Assembly (NCBI GenBank): GCA_041175045.1
Contig: JBEDFR010000028.1
Coordinates: 1 to 32,977 of the forward strand
Length of the DNA: 32,977 nucleotides
Origin: UBA5078 sp041175045
Lineage (GTDB): Bacteria; Pseudomonadota; Gammaproteobacteria; Pseudomonadales; Pseudohongiellaceae
Direction: 5' to 3'
Below the pieces are notes generated by a model. That model was not told the origin of the DNA. It saw only the letters and a list, made by a program, of their open reading frames with translations, and did no database searches. Every line of letters starts with the position of its first letter. Position 1 is the first letter of the stretch. The translations under genes and the position numbers were made by a program. Below, piece after piece: positions 8,262-16,968 of the stretch.

Positions 8262-8734
8262 TGAGGGGCGCCGGCATGGCGGCAGATCTGCTCGGCGACA
8301 CCCCTTCCCGGCCTTCTGCAAGGCAGCCCCTTTGCCCGGTATGCCGCAAGCCACTGCGCAGGATCGAGGGCAGGATGGGGCCTTTCTGGGGCTGTACAGG
8401 CTACCCGGATTGCAAGACCACACTGTTCGATCTCGACGGCAAGCCGTCCAAGATCCCTGATGAACGCTTTCGCTGCCCTGTGTGCACCCGACGAATGGTG
8501 CGAGCGCAGGACGCTCAGGGCCCTCATTGGTATTGCACCGGTTACGACAAGGCTTGCAAGACGCGGCTCGCGGACGATAATGGCGCCCCGGCGAAGTCCT
8601 GGCGCTGCGCCCACTGCGGCCAGCTGCTGAAGCGCCGGCGTGGCAGGAACGGTTATTTCTGGGGGTGCAGCCAGTATCCTGAGTGCCGACACACCTGGCC
8701 CGACAAGGACGGCGCCCCCGTTTTCACCCGTTGA
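8261..8734 (+). CDS. Protein with three topoisomerase-type zinc ribbons
   Basis: The 157-residue product starts at an ATG overlapping the hisC stop (TGATG), suggesting translational coupling. It consists almost entirely of three C4 zinc-ribbon units of the kind found at the C-terminus of bacterial topoisomerase I. Unit 1 is CPVC with GPFWGCTGYPDCK, unit 2 is CPVC with GPHWYCTGYDKACK, and unit 3 is CAHC with GYFWGCSQYPECR. Such units bind single-stranded nucleic acid in topoisomerase I. No catalytic domain is attached, so a role in nucleic-acid binding is inferred only. A second ATG at 8276 is an alternative start. Because hisC is frameshifted, the zinc-ribbon frame is continuous with the first two-thirds of hisC. 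Confidence 0.8.
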   Translation: MRGAGMAADLLGDTPSRPSARQPLCPVCRKPLRRIEGRMGPFWGCTGYPDCKTTLFDLDGKPSKIPDERFRCPVCTRRMVRAQDAQGPHWYCTGYDKACKTRLADDNGAPAKSWRCAHCGQLLKRRRGRNGYFWGCSQYPECRHTWPDKDGAPVFTR

Positions 8735-8754
8735 CAGACAGCTTGGCAGACATC

Positions 8755-9021
8755 ATGAAACTTTCCCGTCTCAGAATGCGCAAAAGCACGCGATCAACCC
8801 TCAGCGGCCTGGCTATCGGGGCGGCATCGCTTTTCGCCCTGGCGTACGCCTACGCGGAAGCCCGCGACAATCTGCTGCGCTTCTTCATCGGCAGCGTCCT
8901 GTTGCTGGCGCTGGTGATGGCATTTGCCCTGCTAGTGGTTGCCCTGGTAAACGGAGGGCGCTATCTATGGCGCCGCTTCATCAACCGCGAGCCTCCAGCG
9001 GAAGGGCACACGAAAGAATGA
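8755..9021 (+). CDS. Small membrane protein, 88 residues
   Basis: I do not recognise a named family. After a basic start (MKLSRLRMRKSTRSTLSGL) there are two hydrophobic segments, at about residues 16-34 and 44-66 (FFIGSVLLLALVMAFALLVV). A basic cytoplasmic tail follows (NGGRYLWRRFINREPPAEGH). It is predicted to be an inner-membrane protein with both ends in the cytoplasm. It begins 20 bases after the zinc-ribbon gene and may share its transcript. Its last 41 bases overlap the 3' end of rimI on the opposite strand. Confidence 0.65.
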   Translation: MKLSRLRMRKSTRSTLSGLAIGAASLFALAYAYAEARDNLLRFFIGSVLLLALVMAFALLVVALVNGGRYLWRRFINREPPAEGHTKE

Positions 9022-9481
9022 GCGCGTCTTCGCGCTGGGTGTCACCGGGCTCCAGGGGATAGTACCGACGACGCTCTCCGACCTGCACGAATCCCATGGC
9101 GAGATACAGTGCCCTGGCCTCGAGATTCGACGGGCGCACTTCCAGAAAGCACACACGCGCCTGCTTGCGATAACCCTTGTCCAGCAACTGCCGAAGCATG
9201 CGTCGGCCATAGCCCTGGCGCCGGAACTCCGGGTGCACGCAGAGGGTGAGCACGTGGGCTTCCTCCACAGCGACCGACAACACGCCATGGGCCACGATGC
9301 GGTCGCGGGTTGCCAGTACCCAGCACTCGTAACCGGCGCGCAGGCAATCCGCGAATATGCGTTTCGACCAGGGGTTCTTCAGAGACAGCGTCTCGCTCTC
9401 CACGACCAGGTCGAGGTCGCTGGGACGCATGGCGCGCAGGAAAACATTTACGGATTCGGAGCGGGGGGGCAGAGGCAGCAT
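8981..9481 (-). CDS. rimI: Ribosomal protein S18 alanine N-acetyltransferase RimI
   Basis: This 166-residue GNAT-family enzyme acetylates the N-terminal alanine of ribosomal protein S18. The GNAT acetyl-CoA motif is clear: VHPEFRRQGYGRRMLRQLL (Q/RxxGxG/A type), followed by FLEVRPSNLEARALYLAMGF and the RimI-typical GERRRYYPLEPGDTQREDAL near the C-terminus. The start is placed at the ATG at 9481 because sequence further upstream in the same frame is antisense to the holD-like gene. That start lies one base from the stop of the upstream holD-like gene, matching the holD-rimI pair of gammaproteobacteria. Confidence 0.92.
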   Translation of the reverse strand: MLPLPPRSESVNVFLRAMRPSDLDLVVESETLSLKNPWSKRIFADCLRAGYECWVLATRDRIVAHGVLSVAVEEAHVLTLCVHPEFRRQGYGRRMLRQLLDKGYRKQARVCFLEVRPSNLEARALYLAMGFVQVGERRRYYPLEPGDTQREDALILSCALPLEARG

Positions 9482-9482
9482 C

Positions 9483-10262
9483 TCAGACCTGCGGGCGCTG
9501 ATGACGCACAGGGGAGTCGGCCAGCGCCCGGCGCAAGGGTTGCAGGGCCTGCCAGGCCGAACGCTTGAGATCACGGACACTTTCCATGGCATGCAGGCTG
9601 TGCGTGACGAGCACTTGCGCCGCGAGGCGCGGATGCGCCTGCAGACCGCTGGCTGGGAGCGGGCTGCCCGCAGGAAACAGGAATTCTGCCGACTGCTCGG
9701 CAAGCACGAGCAGATGAGGCACAGCTCGCAGCTTCAGGCGTCGAGACAGAAAACCCTCAAGCATGTCGCGAGCAGTCTGCGCATCCTGTGGCATCTCGCC
9801 GGCATCAGCCAGTGGCCAGCTGAACACCATGGGCGAAAGTCTCTCAGCTTCGAAAGGCGTGCCTATGGCCTTGAGCATGTCCGCCAGCAGTTGACTGCAG
9901 GACGGCGACAATATGGCCGAGCGCGCCCAGGGCAGTTCGCAGATGACTGCCAGCTGCTCATTGACAGGCACATAGGCAAAGGCGAAGTGAACCGCCTGAG
10001 TGTCCTGAGGCGGAAGTTGCACTGGCGCTGTCTCTGCGGGCTGAGAGGCTGCAGCAGGCACGGCTGCGACAACCGGGGCCGAACGCTTCTCGGCAGTCTC
10101 GATGGGTGCCTGCAGCCCCATGGGTGAGAGATTGGCCGGTATGCTGCGATACAGGCGAGGTTCGGGCGAAGCCTTGGCACCGGGCAGGGACACCCGAGGC
10201 ACATAGGTCTGGATACCCATTTCCTGCAGAATCGCGTGACGCTGTTCTGGCGCTAGTCGCAT
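9483..10262 (-). CDS. HolD-like protein (putative DNA polymerase III psi subunit)
   Basis: The 259-residue product begins MRLAPEQRHAILQEMGIQTY, like the HolD N-terminus (an Arg/Leu-rich helix followed by LxxLGI). An Ala/Pro/Gln-rich linker follows at about residues 55-95. The C-terminal half has ICELPWARSAILSPSCSQLL and ends with THSLHAMESVRDLKRSAWQA, the latter similar in pattern to the last helix of HolD (NPTARAALWQQI in E. coli). Psi links chi to the clamp loader and contacts SSB through the chi-psi pair. The gene directly precedes rimI with one base between stop and start, exactly where holD sits in many gammaproteobacteria. It is nearly twice as long as E. coli HolD (137 residues), mostly from the linker. 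Assignment rests on gene order plus weak similarity. Confidence 0.6.
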   Translation of the reverse strand: MRLAPEQRHAILQEMGIQTYVPRVSLPGAKASPEPRLYRSIPANLSPMGLQAPIETAEKRSAPVVAAVPAAASQPAETAPVQLPPQDTQAVHFAFAYVPVNEQLAVICELPWARSAILSPSCSQLLADMLKAIGTPFEAERLSPMVFSWPLADAGEMPQDAQTARDMLEGFLSRRLKLRAVPHLLVLAEQSAEFLFPAGSPLPASGLQAHPRLAAQVLVTHSLHAMESVRDLKRSAWQALQPLRRALADSPVRHQRPQV

Positions 10263-10294
10263 GCTGATCGCTGTCCTCTCCCCAATTTGAAGAG

Positions 10295-10300
10295 AGTATA
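10295..10300 (-). promoter_or_regulatory. Putative -10 element for the holD-like/rimI unit
   Basis: The minus strand reads TATACT, five of six matches to the -10 consensus, 33 bases upstream of the holD-like start and followed by a purine-rich ribosome site (GGGGAGAGGA). No good -35 hexamer is seen at normal spacing. Confidence 0.4.
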
Positions 10301-10666
10301 GGCGATGCCCCGGCAAAAGGCTTTCGCGCCATCCCGCCATGGTGAGTGCTCCATGGAAGTGCTGGAACCAACTCCGACGCAAACCCGCAGAATCCTATGG
10401 CTGCTGCCCTCTGCCCTGCCTGGGTACGGCTCACCAGAGACTCTGCGTCTGCAGGCAATACCTGACCCTGTACACGACAGTGCGCAGGTGCTGATCGAGG
10501 GTCATACCGCCGCGCAGAGACCAGGTTGGACGTGGGTGGCTGGTCATGGTCAGGACACCCGTGGCTGGCTTTGCCGAGCGGCAGGCAGGCGGCCTTCAGG
10601 ATCTTCTTTGAACGGGAGGCGCTGAGCACACTGGTGCTTTGCATCTGTGGGACCGAAGCCACCTGC
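10301..10666. other. Intergenic region without recognised features
   Basis: About 370 bases between the 3' end of the araC-type gene and the promoter of the holD-like gene. Open frames here are short or continue as shadows into the neighbours, and none has a recognisable product. No convincing terminator or RNA gene was seen. Confidence 0.4.
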
Positions 10667-11713
10667 TCAAGCCAGTGACCTGCTGCGATAGATCGAGGGC
10701 GTCACGCCGTGCAACTCTTTGAAGGCCTTGTTGAAGGACGACAAGGAGGCATAGCCCACGTCGAGGGCGATGGTCGATATGGGTACCTGACTTTCCTCGG
10801 CGCTCTGCAGCCGGCGCGCTGCCTCGGCAATCCGGTACTGATTCAGATACTGATTGAAGTTGCGGTAGTGCAGCTTCTGATTGATCAACTTGCGCAACCT
10901 GTATTCCTGCATGGACACACGTGCGGCCAGTTCACCGATGGTTAGCCCAGGCTGAGCATAGAGTCGTTCGTTCTCCATCACGCCATGGATGCGGTCGATC
11001 AATGGTCGATCCTTGTCACGCTCGCTCACGCGACTCTTGAGCGACGGCAGCGCCGTTTCGACCACCGGTTCGATCAGTTGCGGCGAGTCCTTGTGCAGGC
11101 GGAACGTCGCCAGGTTGAAGAAGAGGATGAAGAGGAAGATGGCGCCGATGTAGACACTGTAGAGCCAAAGCCCGGGCAGTGGCAGAAATCCCGAGCCCAC
11201 GATGATCGCCACAATGGACCCCATGGTGATGGCGAACGGTACCCGCAACCGGCGTCGTGGCTCCACCAGGTCACTGCCTAAGCCCAGCACAGCCATGTAC
11301 ACCACGTGGCAGGCAAACCCCAGCATGGCCAGTTGTGGCAGGACGAACATCAGAAGATAGGGAATGCCCTCGTCATCGCCGATCACCATCCCGATGGCGC
11401 GCAGCAGGATATACGCCACGATCACCGCCCAGATGCGAACATCCACCTTGGGTTCGTCCACGAAGAGGTAGCGGGTGATCACCCACAACAATGCCGGCGA
11501 CGTGATGGCGAGAATACCGAAGCCGATATCCAGCACGCGCGGGCCACTGTCCAACTCCGGCAGCACAGCCAGAATGAACCCCATCAGACAGATGGCATAC
11601 AGGGCCATCAGCTTGCCCAGAATCTGATGGCGATAATAGGCCAGGTAGAACAGCGCCATGAAGAGCAGCTGCGAGAGCGCAAGAAAGCTTGTTGCGTGCT
11701 GTAGCAGTTGCAT
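10667..11713 (-). CDS. Membrane-anchored AraC-family transcriptional regulator
   Basis: The 348-residue product has two parts. Residues 1-200 contain about seven hydrophobic segments (for example LSQLLFMALFYLAYYRHQIL and LPGLWLYSVYIGAIFLFILF), so the protein should be embedded in the inner membrane. Residues about 245-345 form an AraC-type DNA-binding domain: GLTIGELAARVSMQEYRLRK is the first helix-turn-helix and ISTIALDVGYASLSSFNKAF the second, ending with the typical HGVTPSIYRSR. Membrane-embedded AraC regulators of this layout are a known subgroup, and the membrane part may sense a ligand or envelope state. The gene is co-directional with and directly downstream of a TonB receptor remnant and an intact TonB receptor, so it may control that cluster; this is inferred. 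Confidence 0.9.
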   Translation of the reverse strand: MQLLQHATSFLALSQLLFMALFYLAYYRHQILGKLMALYAICLMGFILAVLPELDSGPRVLDIGFGILAITSPALLWVITRYLFVDEPKVDVRIWAVIVAYILLRAIGMVIGDDEGIPYLLMFVLPQLAMLGFACHVVYMAVLGLGSDLVEPRRRLRVPFAITMGSIVAIIVGSGFLPLPGLWLYSVYIGAIFLFILFFNLATFRLHKDSPQLIEPVVETALPSLKSRVSERDKDRPLIDRIHGVMENERLYAQPGLTIGELAARVSMQEYRLRKLINQKLHYRNFNQYLNQYRIAEAARRLQSAEESQVPISTIALDVGYASLSSFNKAFKELHGVTPSIYRSRSLA

Positions 11714-11824
11714 GATCCTGTCGCTGCAGTGAAGTCGTCAAAAACTCTGGTCGGCGAAGATAGTGGAGCCGCCGGGGCATTGCAAGTCAGGCACCGGCCG
11801 AGGCCTGGCTACGCCGGTCGAGTG

Positions 11825-12345
11825 TCATTGAAAGGTCTTGCGCATCGTGAGTAGGTACTGGGGACCGGTGATATTGCCATTGTTGTCGTACTCCACCACC
11901 GGTGCTGCCAGCACCAGTGAACCGCCGAAGCGCTGGCGAGTGCGGCGACGTTCACCATTAGTGGCATTGTTCGCATCCAGACGAAGGGGATGTTCCGAGA
12001 CGTGCCCCGGATGATCTCGATGTGACACACCTGCACTGCTGCGAGCCGGCTCGGCTGTGCGCCGGCGTTGTTGTCCTTGCCGGTAAGCGGCTTGCCGTCA
12101 ATCAGAACTGCGCCCCGGCACCGAGGCCTCGATTATTGGCATTGCTGTTGCTCGTCGCCGCGCCACCAGTGGGCGCGCCGGCATTGAGGGTTACGGAAAT
12201 TCCGGGCACGCGATCGATCATGTTGTTCACGTTCACAGGATTGAACCGGGCAAGGTAGTCAGCGGACGCGAATGCCGCGCTGTCCTGCGCGAGAGTGCTC
12301 TCGAACCAGCCGAGTATGGCAGTCGACAGCCATCGCCGCTGCAAG
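11825..12345 (-). pseudogene. Remnant of a TonB-dependent receptor (plug start joined to barrel end)
   Basis: Read on the minus strand, residues of a TonB-receptor plug are clear: an AQD signal-peptide end, then ARFNPVNVNNMIDRVPGISV and NRGLGAGAQ. The frame is broken at about 12105; the next frame continues LIDGKPLTGKDNNAGAQ and HIEIIRGTSRNIP, the conserved end of the plug. Almost immediately afterwards, in a third frame, a barrel-end-like segment appears (FGGSLVLAAPVVEYDNNGNI, then GPQYLLTMRKTFQ and a stop at 11825). A complete receptor of this kind is several hundred residues longer, so most of the barrel has been deleted and at least two frameshifts have followed. Its plug wording differs from the intact receptor upstream, so it is not a simple duplicate of it. 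Confidence 0.75.
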
Positions 12346-12424
12346 ACGCTTGAGGAAGACCACGGGTCTGGCAGGTGGCAAAGGCAAATTCATCCACTCC
12401 GTGGCAGAGGAGACTTCGCCCTCA

Positions 12425-12461
12425 GGCCAGCCTCAATGTTCTGAGGAACATTGAAGTGGCC
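12425..12461. terminator. Strong hairpin downstream of the TonB receptor gene
   Basis: CAATGTTC (12434-12441) and GAACATTG (12446-12453) pair perfectly around a TGAG loop. Outer arms GGCCA (12425-12429) and TGGCC (12457-12461) extend the stem after a small internal loop. It begins 37 bases after the receptor stop codon on the minus strand. There is no T-run, so it may be a terminator needing other factors, or a transcript-stabilising stem. Confidence 0.5.
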
Positions 12462-12497
12462 TGACGGCAGAAGGAGCTACTGCTTACGCAGGAAGGG

Positions 12498-15353
12498 TCA
12501 GATCTCGACGTCCAGGCTGAGAGTGAATACACGACCGTAGGGGTCGTACAGGCGCGTTTCCAGACCACCCTGAATCGGCAGACGGGTCGGCTCCCAATCA
12601 AAGATATTGCGGACAGCGAGACTGATGTTTGCTGACTGACCAAAGCCGAACAGGCTATCCATGTTGTAACCATAGTTCAGGTTGGCGCGGTAGCCACCCT
12701 TGACGGTCATCTTGCGCAGGCCTCCTGCTGTCGCCGGGGGGTTGGCCAGCGTGACGGGGGCCAGCAGACCAAAGTCCACGTCGTCGTTGTAACGCACGGT
12801 CAGACGAGCAGAGTGTGCTTCCCGCATCCAGCTCAAGGTGTAGTTCACCTTGGTCTTTGGCAGGGGTGGCGCCTTGCCAGTGTCGCCGTTGTTGAAACCA
12901 GCCATCTCGCGGGTGCTGCCGTTGAACTCGGTCAGCATGTACGTTCTGTAGTGCGTGGCATCTGCACCGATGCTGAAGTCGCCCCAGTTGTCGATGCTGA
13001 ACTCGTAGCGGGCCTGCAGATCGACAGTGTGCACGTCCATCTGGTCGACGTTCTGCGGCTGACGCAGGATGCGCGAGGCTCGCAGGGTCACGGGATCACG
13101 CACGATGGCAGGATTCGGATTCGCATTGACGTAAGCCCGCGCAGCCTCCCAGGTGGCTGAACCCGGGGTACGGTTGAAGGTCGCGGGTGTCGCTCCGATA
13201 GCGGCCAGCACATTGATGAAGTCCTGGGTGCCAATGTCCTGGTTCGTCAGCGTGAAGATTCGGCCTGTGTACTCTATCTCCTGGTAGTCGATGCCGATGG
13301 ACAGGCCATCAAGCGGCTCCCACGTGAAACCGATGTTCTGAAGTGTGGAACGCTCCACATCCAGCAGCGGATTGCTGGTGGTGCAGCCATCGACGCCAAT
13401 GAAGGACAGACCGGTCAACTGATCTGTACCATCTCGCGCACTGGAACAGGTGTTCAGATTGATGGCACCTACCTGACTGGCCAGCGGGGCAAGGAAGCCT
13501 TCACCCCAAGACGCGCGAACAGCCAGTGTGGGATGAGCCTCCCAACGCATGGCCACCTTGGGCGTGGTCGTGCGCAGATTGAGGTCATCGAATTTCTCAT
13601 ATCGGGCAGCAGCCTGAATGGACAGATTGTCAAGAATCGGCGCCTCAAGCTCGAGGAAGACAGCCCGGGTGGTGGACTCGGCGGCAGACTGCGTCTGAAT
13701 CGTGGCGGGGGCGTTGAAGTCTTCGCCGATGGTGCGGGCCTTAACAGGATTATCTATCGTTTTGTCGTCACGGATATGGCCACCGAATGCCATTTGGACT
13801 GCTCCAGCCGGCACCTCGAACAAGGGACCCGTGATGACGGTATCGAAGACACGGTAGCGACGCAGGTCTTCCGTGGTCTTCTGGATAGAGAGCCAGTCCA
13901 CAAGCGCCTGGCTGTTCTCGGTCACACCGGCGCGGAAGAACGGTGAGCGCGGATCGGATGACATAAAGGGGTTGAACCATTCGTTGCCATTCGGGCCACC
14001 TCGGCCCTGAAAGGCTGCTCGAATGCGGCTGGCCTGCTCTTCATAGGTCTTGTAGCGATCGCGCCGAAGTTGATGGCTGATGGACGTAGAGCCTGACCAG
14101 TCATTGCCCAGCTCGTAGCGAGCGGAAAGCGTATGGCGATCAGTCAGATAGACCGTGTCATCCCACTGGGAGCCTGCTTTCAGATAACTTGGCTGCGGCG
14201 CCAGAGAGCGGCCATTGAAGGTACGGAATGCCACCGGATACACCGCTTGACCGAAGGGGTTGGCTGGGTGATTCGCCGGAATCACCATGGTAGCAGCCCG
14301 GGTGGTGTTCATCGGTGACGCGGCCTCTGTGATGAATACCGACAGGTTGTGGTCGAACACTGCCTGATACTCAAGTTCGAGCCAGTCCGTGGTTTGGTGA
14401 GTCACATTGACATAGCCCGTGAACTGTTCGTTGGGGCGGTTGTACTGAATCCACTGACCAAAGAAAATGGCGCAGCGTTGACCATTCGCAAGGCGAATGC
14501 CACTCGGGAAGCTGTCGAACTGCCCCTTGTCATTCTGATCGTTGCCGAAGGTACCGCAGGACGGGTCAACCAGCGGGGTAGCGCTCGTGAGCCCGCGGAA
14601 AGTGCCCGGGGGGCCATCGGTGAAGATGTCATTGTCCGCGCGCAGGTACTTGGGCCGCTCGTAACGCATCATCGGCGTGTCTTTCTTTATTTGCAGGGCA
14701 GCGACCACATTGAAATCATTGATCTGCTTTCCCCACAGCAAGCCCATGGAGTATTCCTCCATGGTGCCGTCTTCATCGCGACCGTAAGTGCTGCGCACGC
14801 GCAGGCCATCGTACTCCTTGATCGGAATCAGGTTTACGACGCCAGCCACAGCGTCTGAACCGTAGAGTGCAGAACCACCGTCCAATACGATTTCCATGCG
14901 GCTCAAGGCGATGTCCGGGACGATTGAGCCGACCTCTTCGTTGTTGACGACACGCTTGCCGTCAAAAAGGGTCAACGTACTGCTATTCCCGAGTCCGCGC
15001 AGGTTGAAGCCGGAAGTATTGCCGTCCTGCCCACCGCCGGGGCCGCCCAGCACGTTGGATACAGCATCGACGTTGTCGGTATAGACGAGATCACGCATGA
15101 ATTGCCCGGTGCTTACCGACCCGGTTGCGAGCAGGGAGTCCTGATCAATCGTGTCGACTGGAGAGGCGCCGGCGAAGGCGCTGTTGCGAATATACGTCCC
15201 CGTGACGACCACTTCTTCGACCTCTGCCTCATCGTCGGCAGCGGTGGCTTGCGCGAAGCTGACTCCTGGCAAAGCGGTGGCGATGGCAATCGAGGTGTAG
15301 AGAATGGAATGTTTCAGGTGCATCAGGCTGTTGCGGTGAAAGTGATCACGCAT
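12498..15353 (-). CDS. TonB-dependent outer-membrane receptor
   Basis: This 951-residue protein has a signal peptide ending near residue 34 (IAIATALPGVSFAQ), an acidic segment with EEVVVTGTYI as the likely TonB-box area, a plug domain at about residues 60-180 (FNLRGLGNSSTLTLFDGKRV, MEIVLDGGSALYGSDAVAGV) and a large beta-barrel to the C-terminus (YGRVFTLSLDVEI). Such receptors import large substrates across the outer membrane using energy from TonB-ExbB-ExbD; the substrate cannot be told from sequence. The ATG at 15353 is preceded by GGAGA at good spacing; a second Met at residue 11 would give a more standard signal peptide but has no ribosome site. It follows the exported protein gene (15501-16466) by 147 bases, so the two may function together. 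Confidence 0.95.
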   Translation of the reverse strand: MRDHFHRNSLMHLKHSILYTSIAIATALPGVSFAQATAADDEAEVEEVVVTGTYIRNSAFAGASPVDTIDQDSLLATGSVSTGQFMRDLVYTDNVDAVSNVLGGPGGGQDGNTSGFNLRGLGNSSTLTLFDGKRVVNNEEVGSIVPDIALSRMEIVLDGGSALYGSDAVAGVVNLIPIKEYDGLRVRSTYGRDEDGTMEEYSMGLLWGKQINDFNVVAALQIKKDTPMMRYERPKYLRADNDIFTDGPPGTFRGLTSATPLVDPSCGTFGNDQNDKGQFDSFPSGIRLANGQRCAIFFGQWIQYNRPNEQFTGYVNVTHQTTDWLELEYQAVFDHNLSVFITEAASPMNTTRAATMVIPANHPANPFGQAVYPVAFRTFNGRSLAPQPSYLKAGSQWDDTVYLTDRHTLSARYELGNDWSGSTSISHQLRRDRYKTYEEQASRIRAAFQGRGGPNGNEWFNPFMSSDPRSPFFRAGVTENSQALVDWLSIQKTTEDLRRYRVFDTVITGPLFEVPAGAVQMAFGGHIRDDKTIDNPVKARTIGEDFNAPATIQTQSAAESTTRAVFLELEAPILDNLSIQAAARYEKFDDLNLRTTTPKVAMRWEAHPTLAVRASWGEGFLAPLASQVGAINLNTCSSARDGTDQLTGLSFIGVDGCTTSNPLLDVERSTLQNIGFTWEPLDGLSIGIDYQEIEYTGRIFTLTNQDIGTQDFINVLAAIGATPATFNRTPGSATWEAARAYVNANPNPAIVRDPVTLRASRILRQPQNVDQMDVHTVDLQARYEFSIDNWGDFSIGADATHYRTYMLTEFNGSTREMAGFNNGDTGKAPPLPKTKVNYTLSWMREAHSARLTVRYNDDVDFGLLAPVTLANPPATAGGLRKMTVKGGYRANLNYGYNMDSLFGFGQSANISLAVRNIFDWEPTRLPIQGGLETRLYDPYGRVFTLSLDVEI

Positions 15354-15500
15354 TGTGAGTCTCCGTCTTTTAGTAGCACTACATCTTGTTGTTGTTCTGT
15401 CGCGTTACCGGTGCCATCGCCTGCGCGATGAGTCACGCAACCCATTGTCATTCGCCTGCCGGTCGTTCGCCCCGGCATGCGCATTGCAATTGCGTCCTGC

Positions 15501-16466
15501 TCAGGGCGCCACGTTGACCGTGACGTACTGATCGTGAAACAGCCCCCCATCGTCCGCGCGGGCCCACAGCACATAGGTGCCCGGCGTGTCGAAGGTGACA
15601 TTCACGGAATACATGCCGTCCTCGGGAATCGGCGGCGGTACCCACAGCGCGCCCCAGGGAGAATTGGCGGATGTGCGCGTGTCTTCCCAGGGCTTGACCT
15701 GGGGCGGGTCGAACGTGGCATTGCCTTCACCGCGGTAGATGTTCCAGGACAGGAAAAGTCCGTTGGTCTTGCCCACGGTGACACGTGTGGGCGGACGCAT
15801 CATGCGCTGCAGGGGCGTGCCACCTGCTGGAAAGCCACCAACACCAGAGGCCCGAGGCTTGGGCAGGCCGTCATCGGCTACATGGGCCTGCAGTGTCAAC
15901 GGCTGGCCGACGCGGACGCTGCGCACGATCTCATCGCCGACACGGTCACCCTGCACGGTCACGAGTGGCGGTTGATTGGAGCGCGACTCGGGGCTGCTGG
16001 TGCCCGCGCCAAGAGAGCCGGTCTCCGACGCGATCACCACGTTGTCGATCACGTAGTCACGAGCCAGAGTAGCGTAGGCGACCTTGGTGACCCCATTGAC
16101 GGTGACGGTCCAGGCCAGCTCCTTGTCTCCCCAGTCGGCCGGAATCGGCACTTCGAACGTGAAGCGGTTGCGGCGCGGCAGGAAATGAGTGGGTTGACCA
16201 CGGTCCTCGAGCCCTGGCGAGAAAAAGTTGTTCTCGCCCACGGGGATCTTCAGCTCTTCTTCCCAGTTTTCGTTGTGGTAACCGAAGATGAAGACATAGG
16301 TGCCGTCAGCGTTCTGACGCCAGCCTTCGTAGGCGGGCTCGAGATACTGCCCCTTGCGATAGGCGGGTTGCGCCAGGGCGGCGTTGACAAGACAGAGGCT
16401 GACAAGTAAGGCAGACAACCACGAGAAGGCACTGGCACTGCCAATCCAGTTGAAGCGTGAATACAT
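15501..16466 (-). CDS. Exported protein of unknown function
   Basis: The product has 321 residues from the ATG at 16466, chosen because GGAGAG lies 8 bases upstream; the longer frame to 16541 lacks this. A signal peptide is evident (FSWLSALLVSLCLVNAALAQ). The mature part starts PAYRKGQYLEPAYEGWRQNA, continues with FIFGYHNENWEEELKIPVGE, and the second half has LFLSWNIYRGEGNATFDPPQ and a C-terminal beta-sandwich-like segment (VTFDTPGTYVLWARADDGGL). This suggests extracytoplasmic Ig-like folds, possibly sugar- or polymer-binding. I do not know a named function. It lies immediately upstream of, and co-directional with, the TonB receptor, which makes a substrate-capture or surface role plausible but unproven. 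Confidence 0.85.
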   Translation of the reverse strand: MYSRFNWIGSASAFSWLSALLVSLCLVNAALAQPAYRKGQYLEPAYEGWRQNADGTYVFIFGYHNENWEEELKIPVGENNFFSPGLEDRGQPTHFLPRRNRFTFEVPIPADWGDKELAWTVTVNGVTKVAYATLARDYVIDNVVIASETGSLGAGTSSPESRSNQPPLVTVQGDRVGDEIVRSVRVGQPLTLQAHVADDGLPKPRASGVGGFPAGGTPLQRMMRPPTRVTVGKTNGLFLSWNIYRGEGNATFDPPQVKPWEDTRTSANSPWGALWVPPPIPEDGMYSVNVTFDTPGTYVLWARADDGGLFHDQYVTVNVAP

Positions 16467-16968
16467 CAGGGAACTCTCCGGGACGTCGCGGCGACGTCTA
16501 AGGTTGAACGCGCAGAAATATGAGAAAGGCGGAAGCAGCACTCTGGAAGGCAGACACTGTCGACGTCGGTATCGGCCTGACCAACCAAGACGTCAGAGTG
16601 ACGAAAACCGGAATGATGCAGAAACTTGAATATCTGCAAGGCGTGCCTCCTTTTATTCTTATTCGATTCGCCTGCGCGGCGACTTCGCCGTCAGCAGTCG
16701 ATCGGAGCAAGCCCAGCGGGCGCTCGCGGACGGACGAATGACACCACGGCGCCAGTTATGCGTCTCCCGCAAAACGAAATAGTTCTGGTGTAATCCGGAA
16801 AGTCTTGGTTTTTTAAAATTCGTCAGCAAGAACGATAGTAAACTCGATGACGAAATTCTGGGGAAATGTCGTTTGCCGAAACGCTGGCCACTTTCCGCTT
16901 TACAAGCAATATCAGGGTCATGCTATAAGAATCGCGCTTTTCGCAACGTCACCTCAAGGAAGTACTCC
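16467..16968. other. Divergent intergenic region between the exported protein gene and the CopC-like gene
   Basis: About 500 bases between two divergently transcribed genes; promoters for both are expected here. A perfect hairpin CGGCGA-CT-TCGCCG lies at 16677-16690. The segment 16780-16870 is relatively AT-rich. Short frames in both directions carry no recognisable product. Confidence 0.45.
16899..16929 (+). promoter_or_regulatory. Weak candidate promoter for the CopC-like gene
   Basis: TTTACA (16899-16904) and TATAAG (16924-16929) resemble -35 and -10 hexamers. The spacing is 19 bases (18 if TTACAA is taken), longer than ideal. The -10 lies 40 bases before the start codon. Confidence 0.3.

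Noticed and set aside
7142..8734. A single 530-residue HisC/zinc-ribbon fusion protein
   Set aside because: The HisC C-terminal half continues in a different frame from about 7913 to 8261, so the fusion frame between 7913 and 8260 is non-HisC sequence produced by the extra T. The zinc-ribbon gene has its own coupled ATG.
8981..9703. Longer RimI with an extra 74 N-terminal residues
   Set aside because: The extension is Arg/Ser-rich antisense to nothing in RimI and overlaps the upstream holD-like gene; RimI begins at 9481.
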